From Phycisphaerae bacterium (GTDB taxonomy: Bacteria > Planctomycetota > Phycisphaerae > UBA1845 > Fen-1342), in the NCBI GenBank assembly GCA_016935035.1, contig JAFGRR010000345.1, positions 1 through 6,981 on the forward strand: a stretch of 6,981 nucleotides of DNA, written 5' to 3'. The notes below the pieces were generated by a model. The model made no database searches. It was not told where the DNA came from and worked only from the letters and a program-made list of their open reading frames with translations. Of the stretch, positions 5,798 through 6,981 are shown piece after piece (the first letter of the stretch is position 1; each line of letters opens with the position of its first letter). The translations under genes were made by a program, and so were the position numbers.

Positions 5798-6981
5798 GTG
5801 ACATCAAGGATGCTGAGGAATGGAATCGGGTTGTTCGCGGTCGTCGCTGTGCTGGCTCTTTTGACCGGCTGCGTCGGTCCGCGTGTTGACGGGCCGGTCC
5901 GCGCGATCTGGGTGACGCGCTATGACTACAAGACCGCCGACGACGTGAAGCAGATCATCAACAACTGCGCAAACGCCGGCTTCAATTCGGTGCTCTTCCA
6001 GGTGCGTGGCAACGGGAATGCCTTCTACAAGTCGAGCTTCGAGCCGTGGGCTGACGAACTGGGTGGCAAGGACCCGGGCTTTGACCCGCTTGCTCTCGCC
6101 TGCCAGCAGGCCCACGCGCGCGGCATCGAGCTGCATGCCTGGGTGAACGTCATGCCCGGGTGGGACGGCACGAAGCCGCCGACGAATCCCGAACAGCTCT
6201 ACAGCAAGCATCCGGACTGGTTCTGGTACGACCAGAACGGCAAGCGGCAGGAGCTCACTGATTTCTACGTGAGCGTCAACCCGTGCCTGCCGGAGGTGCG
6301 CGAGTACCTGGTCGCCGTGTTCAGGGACATCGTCTCGCACTATGACGTCGACGGCCTGCACATGGACTACATCCGCTTCCCGAACGAGCCGCCGGCAATC
6401 CCCGCGCGATCGGGCATCGACTATCCGCGCGACGCACGCACGCTTGCGCTATACAAGAAAGCCACGGGGCTGGCGCCCGACGATGATCCGGAGGCCTGGA
6501 ATAAGTGGCGCACGGATCAGGTGACGCAACTGGTTGCCGACATCCACAAGATGATGCGCTGGACCAAGCCGAAGGCCGCATTGTCTGCGTCGGTCGGTTC
6601 GGTGCCCGAGTCGGCGTTGCGACATTTCCAGGACGGCCGGGCCTGGATGTCGGCGGGGCTTCTCGACCTGGTCTTTCTGATGAACTACACGGACAGTCCG
6701 GAGGAGTTCAGTCAGCGGATCGACCCGTGGCTCGCCGCTGGCAAGACCTGTTGTGGGCTCGGCTGCGACCGCTGTACGGCGCCGCCGATTGCACCCGGTC
6801 TGTGGTTCGGACGTCACCCGGGCAAGAGCACCGAGGAGATCAGCGAGGCGGTCAAGCGTCAGATAGAGATTGCACACGAGAAGACCGGCAACTTCTGCAT
6901 CTTCGCGTACTCAAGCCTGTTCGCGACGCACCGGGATAGCACCGCGCGCGCGGCGGAGGGCGGGGACAAGGTGCGTGCCAC
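5798..6981 (+). CDS. GHL10-family (DUF187) glycosidase lipoprotein, YngK/DigH-like (3' end missing)
   Basis: The frame runs from GTG 5798 off the right edge with no stop, giving 394 visible residues. Residues 1-25 are a lipoprotein signal peptide with canonical lipobox LTGC (Cys25), followed by Val rather than Asp, so outer-membrane sorting is plausible. The rest matches the glycosyl hydrolase-like 10 TIM barrel: VRAIWVTRYD (34-43), GFNSVLFQVRGNGNAFYKSS (61-80), FDPLALACQQAHARGIELHAW (95-115), HPDWFWYDQNGK (138-149) and YDVDGLHMDYIRFP (182-195), whose acidic residues are family-conserved. E. coli DigH (YddW), a GHL10 outer-membrane lipoprotein, cleaves glycan strands already denuded by amidases. 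I infer the same role here, given murQ and the amidase nearby. Four Cys in CCGLGCDRC (318-326) are unusual. The gene follows the symporter by 4 bp, so it should be co-transcribed. Other polysaccharide substrates are possible. Confidence 0.88.
   Translation, partial: MTSRMLRNGIGLFAVVAVLALLTGCVGPRVDGPVRAIWVTRYDYKTADDVKQIINNCANAGFNSVLFQVRGNGNAFYKSSFEPWADELGGKDPGFDPLALACQQAHARGIELHAWVNVMPGWDGTKPPTNPEQLYSKHPDWFWYDQNGKRQELTDFYVSVNPCLPEVREYLVAVFRDIVSHYDVDGLHMDYIRFPNEPPAIPARSGIDYPRDARTLALYKKATGLAPDDDPEAWNKWRTDQVTQLVADIHKMMRWTKPKAALSASVGSVPESALRHFQDGRAWMSAGLLDLVFLMNYTDSPEEFSQRIDPWLAAGKTCCGLGCDRCTAPPIAPGLWFGRHPGKSTEEISEAVKRQIEIAHEKTGNFCIFAYSSLFATHRDSTARAAEGGDKVRA

Noticed and set aside
1..6981. tRNA or rRNA genes, CRISPR arrays, insertion sequences or phage genes
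   Set aside because: Nearly all of the window is accounted for by five protein genes. I saw no regularly spaced repeats, transposase motifs or tRNA-like cloverleaf in the short gaps.

Overview
The window is GC-rich, with short gaps between genes. It looks like a chromosomal piece from a Planctomycetota bacterium, most likely Phycisphaerae or a relative. The best taxonomic clue is the C-terminal calcium-loop (dockerin-type) repeat pair of the first protein. Its pattern (GDFNSDG..TWADFAMF.FCMKGP....C..GDADGD..VDLADF) is a frequent ending of secreted Phycisphaerae proteins. Lipoprotein signals and an Na+-coupled symporter in place of a PTS fit the same picture. The assignment is inferred from motifs, not from a database search.

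Layout, left to right. Positions 1-1628 (+) hold the 3' part of a secreted multidomain glycoside-hydrolase-like protein: TIM-barrel-like domain, F5/8 type C carbohydrate-binding domain, dockerin-type repeats. It converges on an N-acetylmuramoyl-L-alanine amidase lipoprotein (1700-2818, -). A 162-bp divergent intergenic region follows, with back-to-back promoter candidates and two inverted repeats sharing GCCAC/GTGGC half-sites. From there a tight rightward operon starts: murQ (2981-3889), a sodium:solute symporter (3886-5793, overlapping murQ by 4 bp), and a GTG-started GHL10-family (DUF187, YngK/DigH-like) lipoprotein (5798 to beyond the right edge, 4 bp after the symporter stop).

Together the four genes from 1700 to the right edge read as a peptidoglycan (murein) salvage module. 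The amidase would strip stem peptides from glycan strands. The GHL10 glycosidase would cut the denuded strands outside the inner membrane. The symporter would import the released amino sugar, and MurQ would turn MurNAc-6-phosphate into GlcNAc-6-phosphate and lactate. This parallels the Bacillus subtilis murQ-murR-murP-amiE-nagZ-namZ cluster, but with unrelated protein families in most of the roles. No sugar kinase is visible, although a symporter, unlike a PTS, would deliver unphosphorylated sugar. The missing kinase may lie downstream or elsewhere.
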